NCBI GenBank assembly: GCA_946478665.1 | Contig: CAMLCZ010000003.1 | Span: 1-64,000, forward strand | DNA length: 64,000 nt | Direction: 5' to 3' | From: an uncultured Bartonella sp. | GTDB taxonomy: Bacteria; Pseudomonadota; Alphaproteobacteria; Rhizobiales; Rhizobiaceae | In this document: positions 37,801 through 45,433 of the stretch, piece after piece | Layout: every line of letters starts with the position of its first letter | Numbering within the stretch: position 1 is the stretch's first letter | Notes under the pieces: model-generated | What the model was told of the DNA's origin: nothing | The model's database searches: none | What the model saw: the letters and a program-made list of their open reading frames with translations, nothing else | Translations under genes and position numbers: made by a program

Positions 37801-38618
37801 TTATAACGCACTTCAGAATAGAAATGTGCGTCAGGTGTACGTGTCTGAGGAACGTTGGAACCCCATAACATAAGGAAACCAGCATTATACCAATCGGCTG
37901 ATTCTGGCACATCGGTTTGTTCGCCCCATGTCATTGGTGATGCAGGTGGCAAATCGCAATACCAATCGTAAAACGACATACAAACGCCGCCAAGAAGTGA
38001 CAAATACCGCGAGCCCGCAGCGTAAGACACCATCGACATTGCAGGAATTGGCGAAAAACCAATGACGCGATCCGGACCATACTTTTTAATCGTATAGGCA
38101 TTGGCTGCGGCAATGATTTCATTGACCTCGTCCCATGGTGCACGGACAAAGCCACCAAGCCCACGAACACGTTGATATTCGGCACGCTTTTCTGGGGTTT
38201 CTTGGATAGCAGCCCATGCGCCAATCGGTGTTTTTAAAACACGTTCCTTGCGCCACAACTTGATGAGGCGTGAGCGAATGAGCGGATATTTTACCCGATT
38301 GGCAGAATACATATACCAACTGTAACTTGCACCACGGGGGCAACCGCGAGGTTCATGATTTGGAAGATCAGGACGTGTGCGTGGATAATCTGTCTGTTGT
38401 GTTTCCCAGGTGACAATGCCACCCTTCACATAAATTTTCCACGAGCATGACCCCGTGCAGTTGACCCCATGGGTTGACCGTACGATTTTGTCGTACTGCC
38501 AACGCTTGCGATATGAATCTTCCCATGACCGGTCTTCGTTGGTTGTCACACCATGTCCGTGAGAAAATGGTTCTTTTTTTCGTGCCAAAAAATTCAGGCG
38601 GTCGAGTAGATGACTCAT
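34872..38618 (-). CDS. narG: respiratory nitrate reductase alpha subunit
   Basis: Catalytic molybdenum subunit, 1248 residues, reducing nitrate to nitrite on the cytoplasmic side. The N-terminal FS0 cluster ligands are H50, C54 and C58 in STHGVNCTGSCSW, with a further Cys in GCPRGASY near residue 93. There is no twin-Arg signal, as expected for NarG-type rather than Nap enzymes. VVLGAGLNHWYHMD-type cofactor-binding stretches occur near residue 545 (here VILGAGLNHWYHMDMNYRG). AAGGAGA precedes the ATG. It starts 31 nt after narK2. Confidence 0.97.
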   Translation of the reverse strand: MSHLLDRLNFLARKKEPFSHGHGVTTNEDRSWEDSYRKRWQYDKIVRSTHGVNCTGSCSWKIYVKGGIVTWETQQTDYPRTRPDLPNHEPRGCPRGASYSWYMYSANRVKYPLIRSRLIKLWRKERVLKTPIGAWAAIQETPEKRAEYQRVRGLGGFVRAPWDEVNEIIAAANAYTIKKYGPDRVIGFSPIPAMSMVSYAAGSRYLSLLGGVCMSFYDWYCDLPPASPMTWGEQTDVPESADWYNAGFLMLWGSNVPQTRTPDAHFYSEVRYKGTKSVVVSPDYSEASKFADLWLHPKQGTDAALAMAMGHVILREFHLERQAEYFEDYCQRYTDMPMLVKLVGKNGHYIPDRLMRASDFASNLGEDNNPEWKTVAVDAKTGEYVVPVGSSGFRWGEKGKWNLESKDGKGRDVTLEMSFMLEGEHDTVADVDFPYFANHEHSYFDGTDHESILTRKVPARKLKLPEGEVVVATVFDLFVANYGLERGFKDENCASSYDDDIPYTPAWAEKVTGVSRDKIITVAREFARNAEITKGRSMVILGAGLNHWYHMDMNYRGIINMLVMCGCIGQSGGGWSHYVGQEKLRPQTGWAPLAFALDWARPPRHMNSTSFFYAHTDQWRYETVKINELLSPTAPEGPWDGALIDYNIRAERMGWLPSAPQLKTNPLDIAKQAEKAGKDAKDYVVEGLKSGTLTMSCEDPDDPINWPRNMFVWRSNILGSSGKGHEYFLKHLLGTANGVLGKDLGEQGRTEAKEAVWHDQAPEGKLDLLVTLDFRMSTTCVYSDIVLPTATWYEKNDLNTSDMHPFIHPLSSAVDPSWEAKCDWDIFKGIAKKFSEIAPEVLGVEQDVVLSPSQHDTAGELGQAMDVKDWKKGEIEPIPGKTMPSIAVVERDYPNIYKRFTALGPLMKKVGNGGKGIAWKTEHEVDLVGRINGIVEDEGVTKGMPSISSDIDATEVILTLAPETNGEVAVKAWAALGEHTGRDHTHLALPKEDEKIRFRDIVAQPRKIISSPTWSGLESEHVCYNAGYTNVHELIPWRTITGRQQLYQDHLWMRAFGEGFCVYRPPIDTKTINPAIEAKAGDTPHLVLNFITPHQKWGIHSTYSDNLLMLTLNRGGPVVWISENDAKKAGIVDNDWVEAYNVNGSLVARVIVSQRMKDGTVFMYHAQEKIVNVPGSPLTGQRGGIHNSVTRVITKPTHMIGGYVQQSYGFNYYGTVGANRDEFVVVRKLEHVDWMDGEADSALKEAAE

Positions 38619-38649
38619 GGATAGTCTCCTTAGTTAACAGCGTTAATAA

Positions 38650-40059
38650 TTAACGCCGACGGCCTTCAACATGGAGAATTGCACCCTTACGAATGTAGCA
38701 ACCCCATGTAATAGCAAGGCAAATCACGTAAAAGATCATAAATCCCCATAATGCGGCTTGTGGGCCACCTGTTGCATCTTTCGATACTGCAAAACTGACA
38801 GGGATAAGGAAAAAGGCATAAGCAGCAATGGCTGCAGTAAAGCCAGTTATAGCGGCAGATTCACGGTCGCTTTGATGGCGTTTTTGTTCTTCTGTTGCAT
38901 TAGGCATCTTTTGGTCGATAACACGTGCCATAATCACAGGGATCATCTGGAACGTTGAAGCATTTCCCACGCCTGTTGCAAAGAATAGAACCATAAATGA
39001 CGCAAAGAAACCTGGAAAAGCGATTGGATTTCCCGGATTGGCAACAAAATACAATGCACATCCAAGGGCAATCATCATCAAGATAAATGACCAGAATGTA
39101 ACACGGCCACCACCAATTTTATCGCTCACACCACCAAAACCAGCACGAGCAAGCGCAGAGATCAATGGTCCCAGAAACACGTAATGGAGCACGTTGGCGT
39201 CTGGAAAGGTCAAACGCATGAGCAATGGAAATGCCGCAGCAAAACCAATGAATGAACCAAATGTTCCCATATAAAGAACACACATTAACCAGTTATCTTT
39301 ACGTTTGAAAATGACAGCCTGATCGGCAAAAGATGCTTTGGCGTCGGCAATGTCATTCATACCAAACCAGCAAAGAATGGCTGATAATGCGATAAATGGT
39401 ACGAAGACAAATGCACCATTCTGCAACCACAATTGTGATGTTGTGCCATCTGCTTGTGTCACTGTTAATGGGTGTCCACCCAACCAGCCGAAGGCATTGG
39501 TTGCGATAACGAGTGGAACAACAAATTGCACCACAGATACGCCAAGATTACCTAAGCCGGCATTTAGTCCACTTGCTTTACCTTTTTCAGCTTTAGGGTA
39601 GAAAAAGGAGATATTGGACATTGAAGACGAGAAATTGCCGCCGCCAAATCCGCAAAGAAGCGCAAGCAAAGCCATAACCCAATAAGGTGTATTGGTATCT
39701 TGTACGGCAAACCCGATACCAAGGGCTGGTATTAAAAGCGAAGCTGTTGTCAATCCAGTCCAACGGCGTCCACCAAAGATTGGCACCATAAACGAATAGA
39801 ATATACGTAAAGTAGCACCTGAAAGTCCCGGCAATGCCGTTAGCCAAAACAGTTGTGTCGAACTAAATTTGAAGCCTGCGCGGGGTAGCTCTGCCACCAC
39901 GACCGACCAAACCTGCCAGACAGCAAATGCAAGCAGCAAAGCGGGTATGGATAGCCACAAATTCTTATTGGCTATCTTGCGACCATAGGTATTCCAGAAA
40001 TTCTGGTCTTCTGGATTCCACTCGGTAAGGACATATCCTTTGTTTTCTTGATTGGGCAT
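38650..40059 (-). CDS. narK: nitrate/nitrite transporter, NarK2-like MFS protein
   Basis: A 12-helix major facilitator of 469 residues. The nitrate signature GFGGGNFSSSMSNISFFYP near residue 135 and GVGNASTFQMIP near 355 are characteristic of NarK-type antiporters. In Paracoccus NarK the NarK2 half exchanges nitrate for nitrite, which this protein would do here. It lies 6 nt after a second NarK-type gene and just before narG. An amphipathic N-terminus (about residues 1-30, LTEWNPEDQNFW) precedes the first helix, typical of this subtype. Confidence 0.93.
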   Translation of the reverse strand: MPNQENKGYVLTEWNPEDQNFWNTYGRKIANKNLWLSIPALLLAFAVWQVWSVVVAELPRAGFKFSSTQLFWLTALPGLSGATLRIFYSFMVPIFGGRRWTGLTTASLLIPALGIGFAVQDTNTPYWVMALLALLCGFGGGNFSSSMSNISFFYPKAEKGKASGLNAGLGNLGVSVVQFVVPLVIATNAFGWLGGHPLTVTQADGTTSQLWLQNGAFVFVPFIALSAILCWFGMNDIADAKASFADQAVIFKRKDNWLMCVLYMGTFGSFIGFAAAFPLLMRLTFPDANVLHYVFLGPLISALARAGFGGVSDKIGGGRVTFWSFILMMIALGCALYFVANPGNPIAFPGFFASFMVLFFATGVGNASTFQMIPVIMARVIDQKMPNATEEQKRHQSDRESAAITGFTAAIAAYAFFLIPVSFAVSKDATGGPQAALWGFMIFYVICLAITWGCYIRKGAILHVEGRRR

Positions 40060-40065
40060 TATAGT

Positions 40066-41358
40066 TTACTCCTGAGATCCTGGCAATTTTTGCCCGTTCG
40101 CTATCATTTTGCGGTGTTCCATGCGTTCGATGGAAATATGCATCCATAAAAGTGCAATGAATGAAATGAAGAAAAGTACCATGAAGCAGGTTGAATAAAC
40201 GCCGGTGATATCCAGTATTTCACCAAACAAGATTGGTAGAATAAAACCGCCAAGACCACCGATCATACCGACGAGACCGCCGACCGCACCAACACTTTTG
40301 GGATAGTATACGGGTATGTGTTTATAGACAGCCGCTTTTCCAAGAGCCATGAAGAAACCAAGAATAGCGACAATTACACCAAAACCGACAAGATTTATCG
40401 CAAAAGAGAAGCTTAAAGGACCTTTGGCCGTATCAACCACATAATGCGTTGGCGGATAGGAAAGGACAAAGCAGGCAATTGTACACATACCAAGTGTCCA
40501 GTACATAACACGTCTTGCACCATATTTATCGGATAGATAACCGCCATAGGCGCGGAACAGTGAAGCAGGTACTGAATAAAGAGCTGCAATGACACCAGCC
40601 AACCATAGATCGATTGAATAAACATCTTGCAAGTAGTGCGGCAACCACGTTGCCAAGGCAATGTATCCACCAAAAACAAAGAAGTAATAGAAGGAAAAGC
40701 GCCATACCTGCATATGCTTTAATGGAGCAAGTTCCAACAATGCGCTTTGTGATTTGATACCAAGCTTACGTTGCTCTACAAGCACTGGGTCATCATCGGT
40801 AAAGAACCAGAATATTGCAGCCGTGATAACCAGAACCAGTGCCCAGACATAAGCCACACCTTCCCAGCTTCCCCACCAGCTCATGACCCATGGCGCACCA
40901 AGCTTTGTAACGGCTGCACCAACATTACCAGCGCCGAAAATACCAAGAGCCAAGCCTTGTTTTTCAGCACTGAACCAACGCGATACATAAGCCACACCAA
41001 CAGAAAACGTGCCGCCGGCAACGCCAATACCTAGTGCCGCTATTAACATCCATGTATATGTATGGGCGTATGTCAATAAAAACGTTGACAATGCCGATGC
41101 AAGCATAGACAAGACAAATATTATGCGGCCACCGATTTGTTCTGTCCAAATGCCAAGCGGAATACGGACCAATGATCCTGTCAGAACAGGTGTGGCAATA
41201 AGTAAACCAAGCTCCGATTGGCTAAGACCCAATTTTTTCTGAATTGCGATGCCGATAATTGAGAAAATTGTCCATACCGCAAAACATACGGTAAATGCCA
41301 ATGAGCTCAACCAAAGTGCTTCAGATGAGCCCTTGATAGGAGTATCCGTTTTTTCCAT
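40066..41358 (-). CDS. narK: nitrate transporter, NarK1-like MFS protein
   Basis: First gene of the nar operon, 430 residues. ATG 41358 is chosen for AGGG 8 nt upstream; a GTG at 41367 is an alternative. Signatures are GIGVAGGTFSVGVAYVSRWF near residue 100 and GLVGMIGGLGGFILPI near 365, the NarK1 type that imports nitrate with protons. In Paracoccus NarK1 and NarK2 are fused in one chain; here they are adjacent separate genes. The FNR-type box lies 69 nt upstream of this start. Confidence 0.93.
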   Translation of the reverse strand: MEKTDTPIKGSSEALWLSSLAFTVCFAVWTIFSIIGIAIQKKLGLSQSELGLLIATPVLTGSLVRIPLGIWTEQIGGRIIFVLSMLASALSTFLLTYAHTYTWMLIAALGIGVAGGTFSVGVAYVSRWFSAEKQGLALGIFGAGNVGAAVTKLGAPWVMSWWGSWEGVAYVWALVLVITAAIFWFFTDDDPVLVEQRKLGIKSQSALLELAPLKHMQVWRFSFYYFFVFGGYIALATWLPHYLQDVYSIDLWLAGVIAALYSVPASLFRAYGGYLSDKYGARRVMYWTLGMCTIACFVLSYPPTHYVVDTAKGPLSFSFAINLVGFGVIVAILGFFMALGKAAVYKHIPVYYPKSVGAVGGLVGMIGGLGGFILPILFGEILDITGVYSTCFMVLFFISFIALLWMHISIERMEHRKMIANGQKLPGSQE

Positions 41359-41426
41359 TTTGAGCACCCTTTAAATACTTGTAACTTTGTCGATTTCGTA
41401 TGTAATGAGTGGTCAAATAGGGCGCC

Positions 41427-41440
41427 TTGATCGAAATCAA
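41427..41440. promoter_or_regulatory. FNR/NnrR-type box of the nar operon
   Basis: TTGAT-CGAA-ATCAA is a perfect palindrome of the Crp/Fnr anaerobic consensus. Its centre is 75 nt before the narK1 ATG. If it sits at -41.5 of a class II promoter, transcription would start near 41392, leaving a 34-nt leader. It lies in the divergent region of narK1 and the Crp/Fnr-family gene and could also affect that gene. Confidence 0.8.
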
Positions 41441-41566
41441 ATAGCTTTTATTTAATTTAAAAAAGCGCAGAATTTAATTTAATGGAGGGGCAGGATTGAT
41501 TTCAAATTGGAATAGAATTGATAAATATTAAGTCTGGTGGATAAAAAGTTTTTTTAGAGGAATGAT

Positions 41567-42268
41567 ATGCGATTAGAGGATCAAGAACGCATTCGTAAGC
41601 TTCAGATATTTTCTCAGGCTCGCGAGGAAACTTTTCAATCTCTCATTGGCCCAGGCTTTTTTCAAAGCTTTCCACCCGGGGTTATTCTGGTGAAGGAAAA
41701 TGCAATGCAGGACTTTCTCTTTATTCTGGTAGAGGGACAAGTTGAAATGTATGCAACGAGCTATGGTCGGGAAACAACACTCGATATTATTCAGCCCGTT
41801 GGCCTATTTATTCTGGCAGCAATTCTCAATGACGATGTATGCCTGCAATCAGCACGTACATTGACTGACGCCCAAGTTTTGATGATACCGTCCTCTACTG
41901 TCAGAGCGGCAATGGATAATGATAATGCTTTCATGCACGCTGTTGTTCGCGAACTATCGCGCAGATACAGAGTAACAGTGAAAGAACTCAAAAATCAGAA
42001 ATTGCGTAACGGTAGTGAACGACTTGCCAATTGGATTTTACAGGAATCCGATTATAGCCAGACAGATAACTACATCGATATCCCATATGAGAAAAAGTTG
42101 TTGGCTTATCGGTTAGGCATGACACCGGAAAACCTTTCCCGTGCTTTTGCCACAGTTTCTCAACATGGTATCAATGTTAATGGTGCGCGTATTGTGTTGA
42201 CTGATCGGCAAAAACTTATCAATTTTGCGCATCCCGATAAATTGATAGATAAGCGTGAGCCTTTTTGA
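41567..42268 (+). CDS. Crp/Fnr-family transcription regulator (NnrR/NarR/DNR-like)
   Basis: A 233-residue protein with an N-terminal cyclic-nucleotide-binding-like barrel (residues about 20-130) and a C-terminal winged helix. The recognition helix region LLAYRLGMTPENLSRAF near residue 180 has the E-x-x-S-R found in regulators that read TTGAT half sites. There is only one Cys (DDVCLQS), so the [4Fe-4S] of true FNR is not possible. NO-, nitrite- or haem-sensing subtypes fit better. AGAGG precedes the ATG. Divergent from the nar operon, whose promoter carries the matching box, it is its probable activator. Confidence 0.88.
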   Translation: MRLEDQERIRKLQIFSQAREETFQSLIGPGFFQSFPPGVILVKENAMQDFLFILVEGQVEMYATSYGRETTLDIIQPVGLFILAAILNDDVCLQSARTLTDAQVLMIPSSTVRAAMDNDNAFMHAVVRELSRRYRVTVKELKNQKLRNGSERLANWILQESDYSQTDNYIDIPYEKKLLAYRLGMTPENLSRAFATVSQHGINVNGARIVLTDRQKLINFAHPDKLIDKREPF

Positions 42269-42346
42269 TTATTTTACCAATGATGTTTTGCTAAAGAGAG
42301 CGTCGCCGATTTTACTTATAACAGGGTCTATCAACCAATTTTGGAA

Positions 42347-42679
42347 ATGGGAGATAGTATATTGCTATTAAACATCTTGCGCTGGGCTTTTCGGCTACTT
42401 AGCTACATTTTTCTTGTCATAATGATTGTTGTGTGTGTCGTTGATGCAGCAAGATCGGTCGGAAATTCAGCAATTGCGATGACATCATTCAATGATTTTA
42501 TGTCTTATTTGCTGCATTATAACAATTTATACGACACTCCAGAAAACTTGCAGCACTTGTCATCACCACTATTATCCTTAACTATTTATATTGGTCAGAC
42601 ACCAGCATGGATTATTATGGGGAGTGTATGCCTGGTTTGTTATGTCATTGGGTACAATCGGGGTAAGATTGTGAACTAA
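42347..42679 (+). CDS. small membrane protein, unknown function
   Basis: About 110 residues with two hydrophobic segments, ILRWAFRLLSYIFLVIMIVV near the start and IIMGSVCLVCYVIGY near the end, joined by a polar stretch of about 55 residues. A TTG at 42341 or a later TTG at 42362 (GGGAG 8 nt upstream) may be the true start. Small two-helix proteins of this kind occur before msrA in relatives (inference). It lies 40 nt before msrA on the same strand. Confidence 0.65.
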   Translation: MGDSILLLNILRWAFRLLSYIFLVIMIVVCVVDAARSVGNSAIAMTSFNDFMSYLLHYNNLYDTPENLQHLSSPLLSLTIYIGQTPAWIIMGSVCLVCYVIGYNRGKIVN

Positions 42680-42719
42680 TGGTCTATGTCTGAGACAATT
42701 AGGTATGTAGGAGACAATT

Positions 42720-43373
42720 ATGATGGATTATTTTTCGAAATCTCAAAAATTGGTTATGCCTACTGAAGATACAGCCCTTAAAGGCCGTTCTGAACCAATA
42801 GAAACGTCAAAAACGCATTTCGTAAATGGGCATAATCTAAAAGGGCCATATCCAAAAAATATGAGCCACATTATAGTTGCTATGGGGTGTTTTTGGGGCG
42901 TGGAACGGCTGTTTTGGCAGCTGGACGGTGTCTATGTTACCGCTGCCGGTTATACAGGCGGCTTTACTCAAAATCCGACATATGAAGAAGTTTGCACTGG
43001 ACAAACTGGCCATACCGAAGCTGTTTTGGTTGTCTATGATGCCAATGTTATTTCTTTGCAGGATATATTGAAAATATTCTGGGAACACCATGATCCAACG
43101 CAAGGTATGCGACAAGGTAATGATATTGGAACCAATTATCGCTCAGCACTTTATTTGCCTAATAAGACAGAGCTTGAAATTGCTTTGGCAAGCAAACAAG
43201 AGTTTCAAAGCGCGTTAAAAACACATGGACTGGGGGAAGTCACCACGGAAATTTCTTTAGAAAAACCATTTTATTTTGCCGAAGACTATCACCAACAATA
43301 TTTGGCAAAGAATCCCAATGGTTACTGTGGTTTAAAAGGAACAGGGGTGAGCTGTCCCATTGGCGTCAATTAA
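42720..43373 (+). CDS. msrA: peptide-methionine (S)-S-oxide reductase
   Basis: Repairs Met-S-sulfoxide in proteins. The catalytic motif is GCFWGVERLFW near residue 57, with the nucleophile Cys, and YTGG follows near 78. HTEAVLVVYD near 99 and FWEHHDPT near 120 are also conserved, and resolving Cys residues lie near the C-terminus (GYCGLKGTGVSCP). The first 40 residues are an extension typical of the long MsrA form. No signal peptide is visible. AGGAG precedes the ATG. Confidence 0.95.
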   Translation: MMDYFSKSQKLVMPTEDTALKGRSEPIETSKTHFVNGHNLKGPYPKNMSHIIVAMGCFWGVERLFWQLDGVYVTAAGYTGGFTQNPTYEEVCTGQTGHTEAVLVVYDANVISLQDILKIFWEHHDPTQGMRQGNDIGTNYRSALYLPNKTELEIALASKQEFQSALKTHGLGEVTTEISLEKPFYFAEDYHQQYLAKNPNGYCGLKGTGVSCPIGVN

Positions 43374-43471
43374 TCAGCTAATTTTGATCCGTTAGATTTT
43401 TAATGATCGGTATTGTCGTCAAATATCGGCTATTGCAACGTTGCTCGCACCACTTCATAAGGTTTTGAATA

Positions 43472-43678
43472 TTACCAATGCGGTGGTTTTGTTATCGGTA
43501 TGTCTGGTAGTGTCTGTTCTTCCAGTTCCAAAAAACGCTTTGTCAGTGCAGACAATTTTTTCTCTAAATGGTCAATGGTTTTCCATTGGTCAGTCATGAC
43601 ACCGGAAAGTTCTTCGACCAATCTTTCCTGTTCAGCAAGCTTAATTTCAAGCTCGGTTATACGATCTTCATTGGTCAT
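43472..43678 (-). CDS. slyX: SlyX family protein
   Basis: A 68-residue coiled-coil protein. Heptads run through RITELEIKLAEQERLVEEL and end with the SlyX tail PDIPITKPPHW (family: PPHY). I set the start at ATG 43678 (MTNEDRI), which overlaps the end of the truncated haemoglobin gene by 11 nt. Function is unknown in the family. Length fits (about 70). Confidence 0.88.
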   Translation of the reverse strand: MTNEDRITELEIKLAEQERLVEELSGVMTDQWKTIDHLEKKLSALTKRFLELEEQTLPDIPITKPPHW

Positions 43679-44099
43679 GATACGTTTTCCCGTCATCGTT
43701 TCTATAGCGTTCGCCAACTTTCAGCATGACATTGTTTTTATACGCCACGCCCATTTCTAAACTATGGGCAATTTGGGTGGCCTTTTTCATAAATAATTCT
43801 GCATCTTCAGGCAGGCACAATTCCTCAACAGTTGTTTTAAACAATTCCAACCAACGATCAAAATGGCTGGCATCAATAGGTAGCACAACGTGTTTAGGCA
43901 TAGGGCGGCCATTATACCGGTTGGTGTGCAGCATAATGGAAGACCAGAACGCAAACATATTTTGTAAGTGAGGTTCCCAATCTTTTATATGTTCATCAAA
44001 AATTGGTCCAAGGAATGAATCTTTCCGGATTCGGCGATAAAAACTGCGCACAACAGTTTCAATCAATTGTTCATCAACAGCTATTGGTTCTTGCGCCAT
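43668..44099 (-). CDS. group III truncated haemoglobin
   Basis: A 143-residue 2-over-2 globin. The proximal His is in DASHFDRWLELF near residue 76, and FYRRIRKDSFLGPIFDEHI near 20-38 and MFAFWSSIMLHTNRYNGRPM near 48-67 are group III signatures. In Campylobacter Ctb modulates respiration and NO tolerance. Here it lies 2.5 kb from the nar operon but is not part of it; a role in handling NO or nitrite is inferred. Overlaps slyX; 3 nt after the next upstream gene. Confidence 0.9.
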   Translation of the reverse strand: MAQEPIAVDEQLIETVVRSFYRRIRKDSFLGPIFDEHIKDWEPHLQNMFAFWSSIMLHTNRYNGRPMPKHVVLPIDASHFDRWLELFKTTVEELCLPEDAELFMKKATQIAHSLEMGVAYKNNVMLKVGERYRNDDGKTYHDQ

Positions 44100-44102
44100 T
44101 TT

Positions 44103-45083
44103 CTATTCCGCTGCTTTTAAACGTATATTATAAATATTTATGGCATGACCCTCGCCGAGAAGATCACTTGTTATAAATAATTTTGCAGGTCCAGTTTCAT
44201 CGGCAGGAACATCAATATCAAGAAGAATGTCACTGCGATTGACAGGAACCTCAAAGCGCCGACGTCCGCAATTGCGGCCTTTACCCAAATCACATGTGAT
44301 GCTCATTTGGCTTGGTTGTTGGCCATCACTTCGTATATTTATATCTAGCATTATCTTTTTGCCGCGGAAATCACTTATTGCTCCCGCGCCAATATCGACA
44401 ATGGCTGCATCTTGCATTTTGTTTGCAAAAATCTGCAAATAGGGAATATCCGCATCATTGAGAATTTTTAATGAAGCCTGTCCTTGGGTTTTAACCGTCG
44501 TTGCATCACCGGGATAATAAACATTTACCCAACCTTCATCCTTGGAAGGTTCTGTGCGGACAGGAAGCTTTCGCTCCGCTACCGTTTCTTGCTTGGTTAT
44601 TTCGGAACGAGGCTCTACAATTGATCTTCCCGATAGACTGTTAAAAAAAGACCAAGCTGTAAAAACACAAATCATAATAATGGCAAGAACTGCTGGTAAA
44701 ACGATAAGAAATATTTTTGATCTTTTGCGTGCCGCTGCTCTATGATGGGGAACAGGCGACGATAACTTGGATGTGCCGTTGAGCTCCACATTAATCTGCT
44801 CTTCCGGACCATTTGATGTCAGTGAAGCATCACTGCCCTGATTTTCATTTTCAGGCGATACTGCATTATATTCACTTTCTATCGAGCGAATAAGCTGCAT
44901 AAGCGCATCACGCCGTATTGAGCGGTCTCTATCTTTCAGGGATCTATCGGCTAGCAATGCACGTTCATGCGCATTCCATGCAGATTCATAGACACGCCGC
45001 CGCATCGCCATATTGCGAGCATCGATTTTTAATAGCGCGTTCCGTAACGCTTGCTCAGCACTGGCCAATAGTCCCACTCCCAT
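44103..45083 (-). CDS. single-pass membrane protein, unknown function
   Basis: A 326-residue protein without a recognised domain. Residues about 1-100 are helical and charged (ALRNALLKIDARNMAMRRR, SAWNAHERALLADRS). One membrane helix lies near 125-147 (IFLIVLPAVLAIIMICVFTAW). A periplasmic C-terminal half of beta character follows (AKLFITSDLLGEGHAINIYN near the end). It is co-directional with the truncated haemoglobin and slyX genes. A cytoplasmic helical sensor with an extracytoplasmic domain is a fair picture; I do not assign a function. Confidence 0.7.
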   Translation of the reverse strand: MGVGLLASAEQALRNALLKIDARNMAMRRRVYESAWNAHERALLADRSLKDRDRSIRRDALMQLIRSIESEYNAVSPENENQGSDASLTSNGPEEQINVELNGTSKLSSPVPHHRAAARKRSKIFLIVLPAVLAIIMICVFTAWSFFNSLSGRSIVEPRSEITKQETVAERKLPVRTEPSKDEGWVNVYYPGDATTVKTQGQASLKILNDADIPYLQIFANKMQDAAIVDIGAGAISDFRGKKIMLDINIRSDGQQPSQMSITCDLGKGRNCGRRRFEVPVNRSDILLDIDVPADETGPAKLFITSDLLGEGHAINIYNIRLKAAE

Positions 45084-45284
45084 TGTATGATCCGCTAATA
45101 TTTTACAATAAAGAATGTAAACAAAATTGGCAAACCAATCGTAAAAATGAAAACTTTAATATTATTAATTTGTTTGTAGAAAACGAAAAATAATTAAGTT
45201 GTAAATTGTCCTCTTGCTTTCCTTAAGGCTTTTGGTTATCACCCCGTCAACGACTCTTATAGATATAGTATTATTAGGGTCTGT

Positions 45285-45360
45285 GCCGCATTAGCTCAGT
45301 TGGTAGAGCACGTCATTCGTAATGATGGGGTCGCTGGTTCGATTCCGGCATGCGGCACCA
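45285..45360 (+). tRNA. tRNA-Thr (anticodon CGT)
   Basis: Acceptor stem GCCGCAT/ATGCGGC with the encoded CCA, D-loop TCAGTTGGTAGA, anticodon stem CGTCA/TGATG around TTCGTAA, and T-arm GGTTCGATTCC. The loop's middle triplet is CGT, giving threonine. It marks the left edge of an accessory region. Confidence 0.97.
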
Positions 45361-45433
45361 TAAATCTTATCCCGATAAAAAGCGTTTGTATATTGTTTAG
45401 GTATGCTCCGTAGTAAAATGGGCTTTGCTACTA

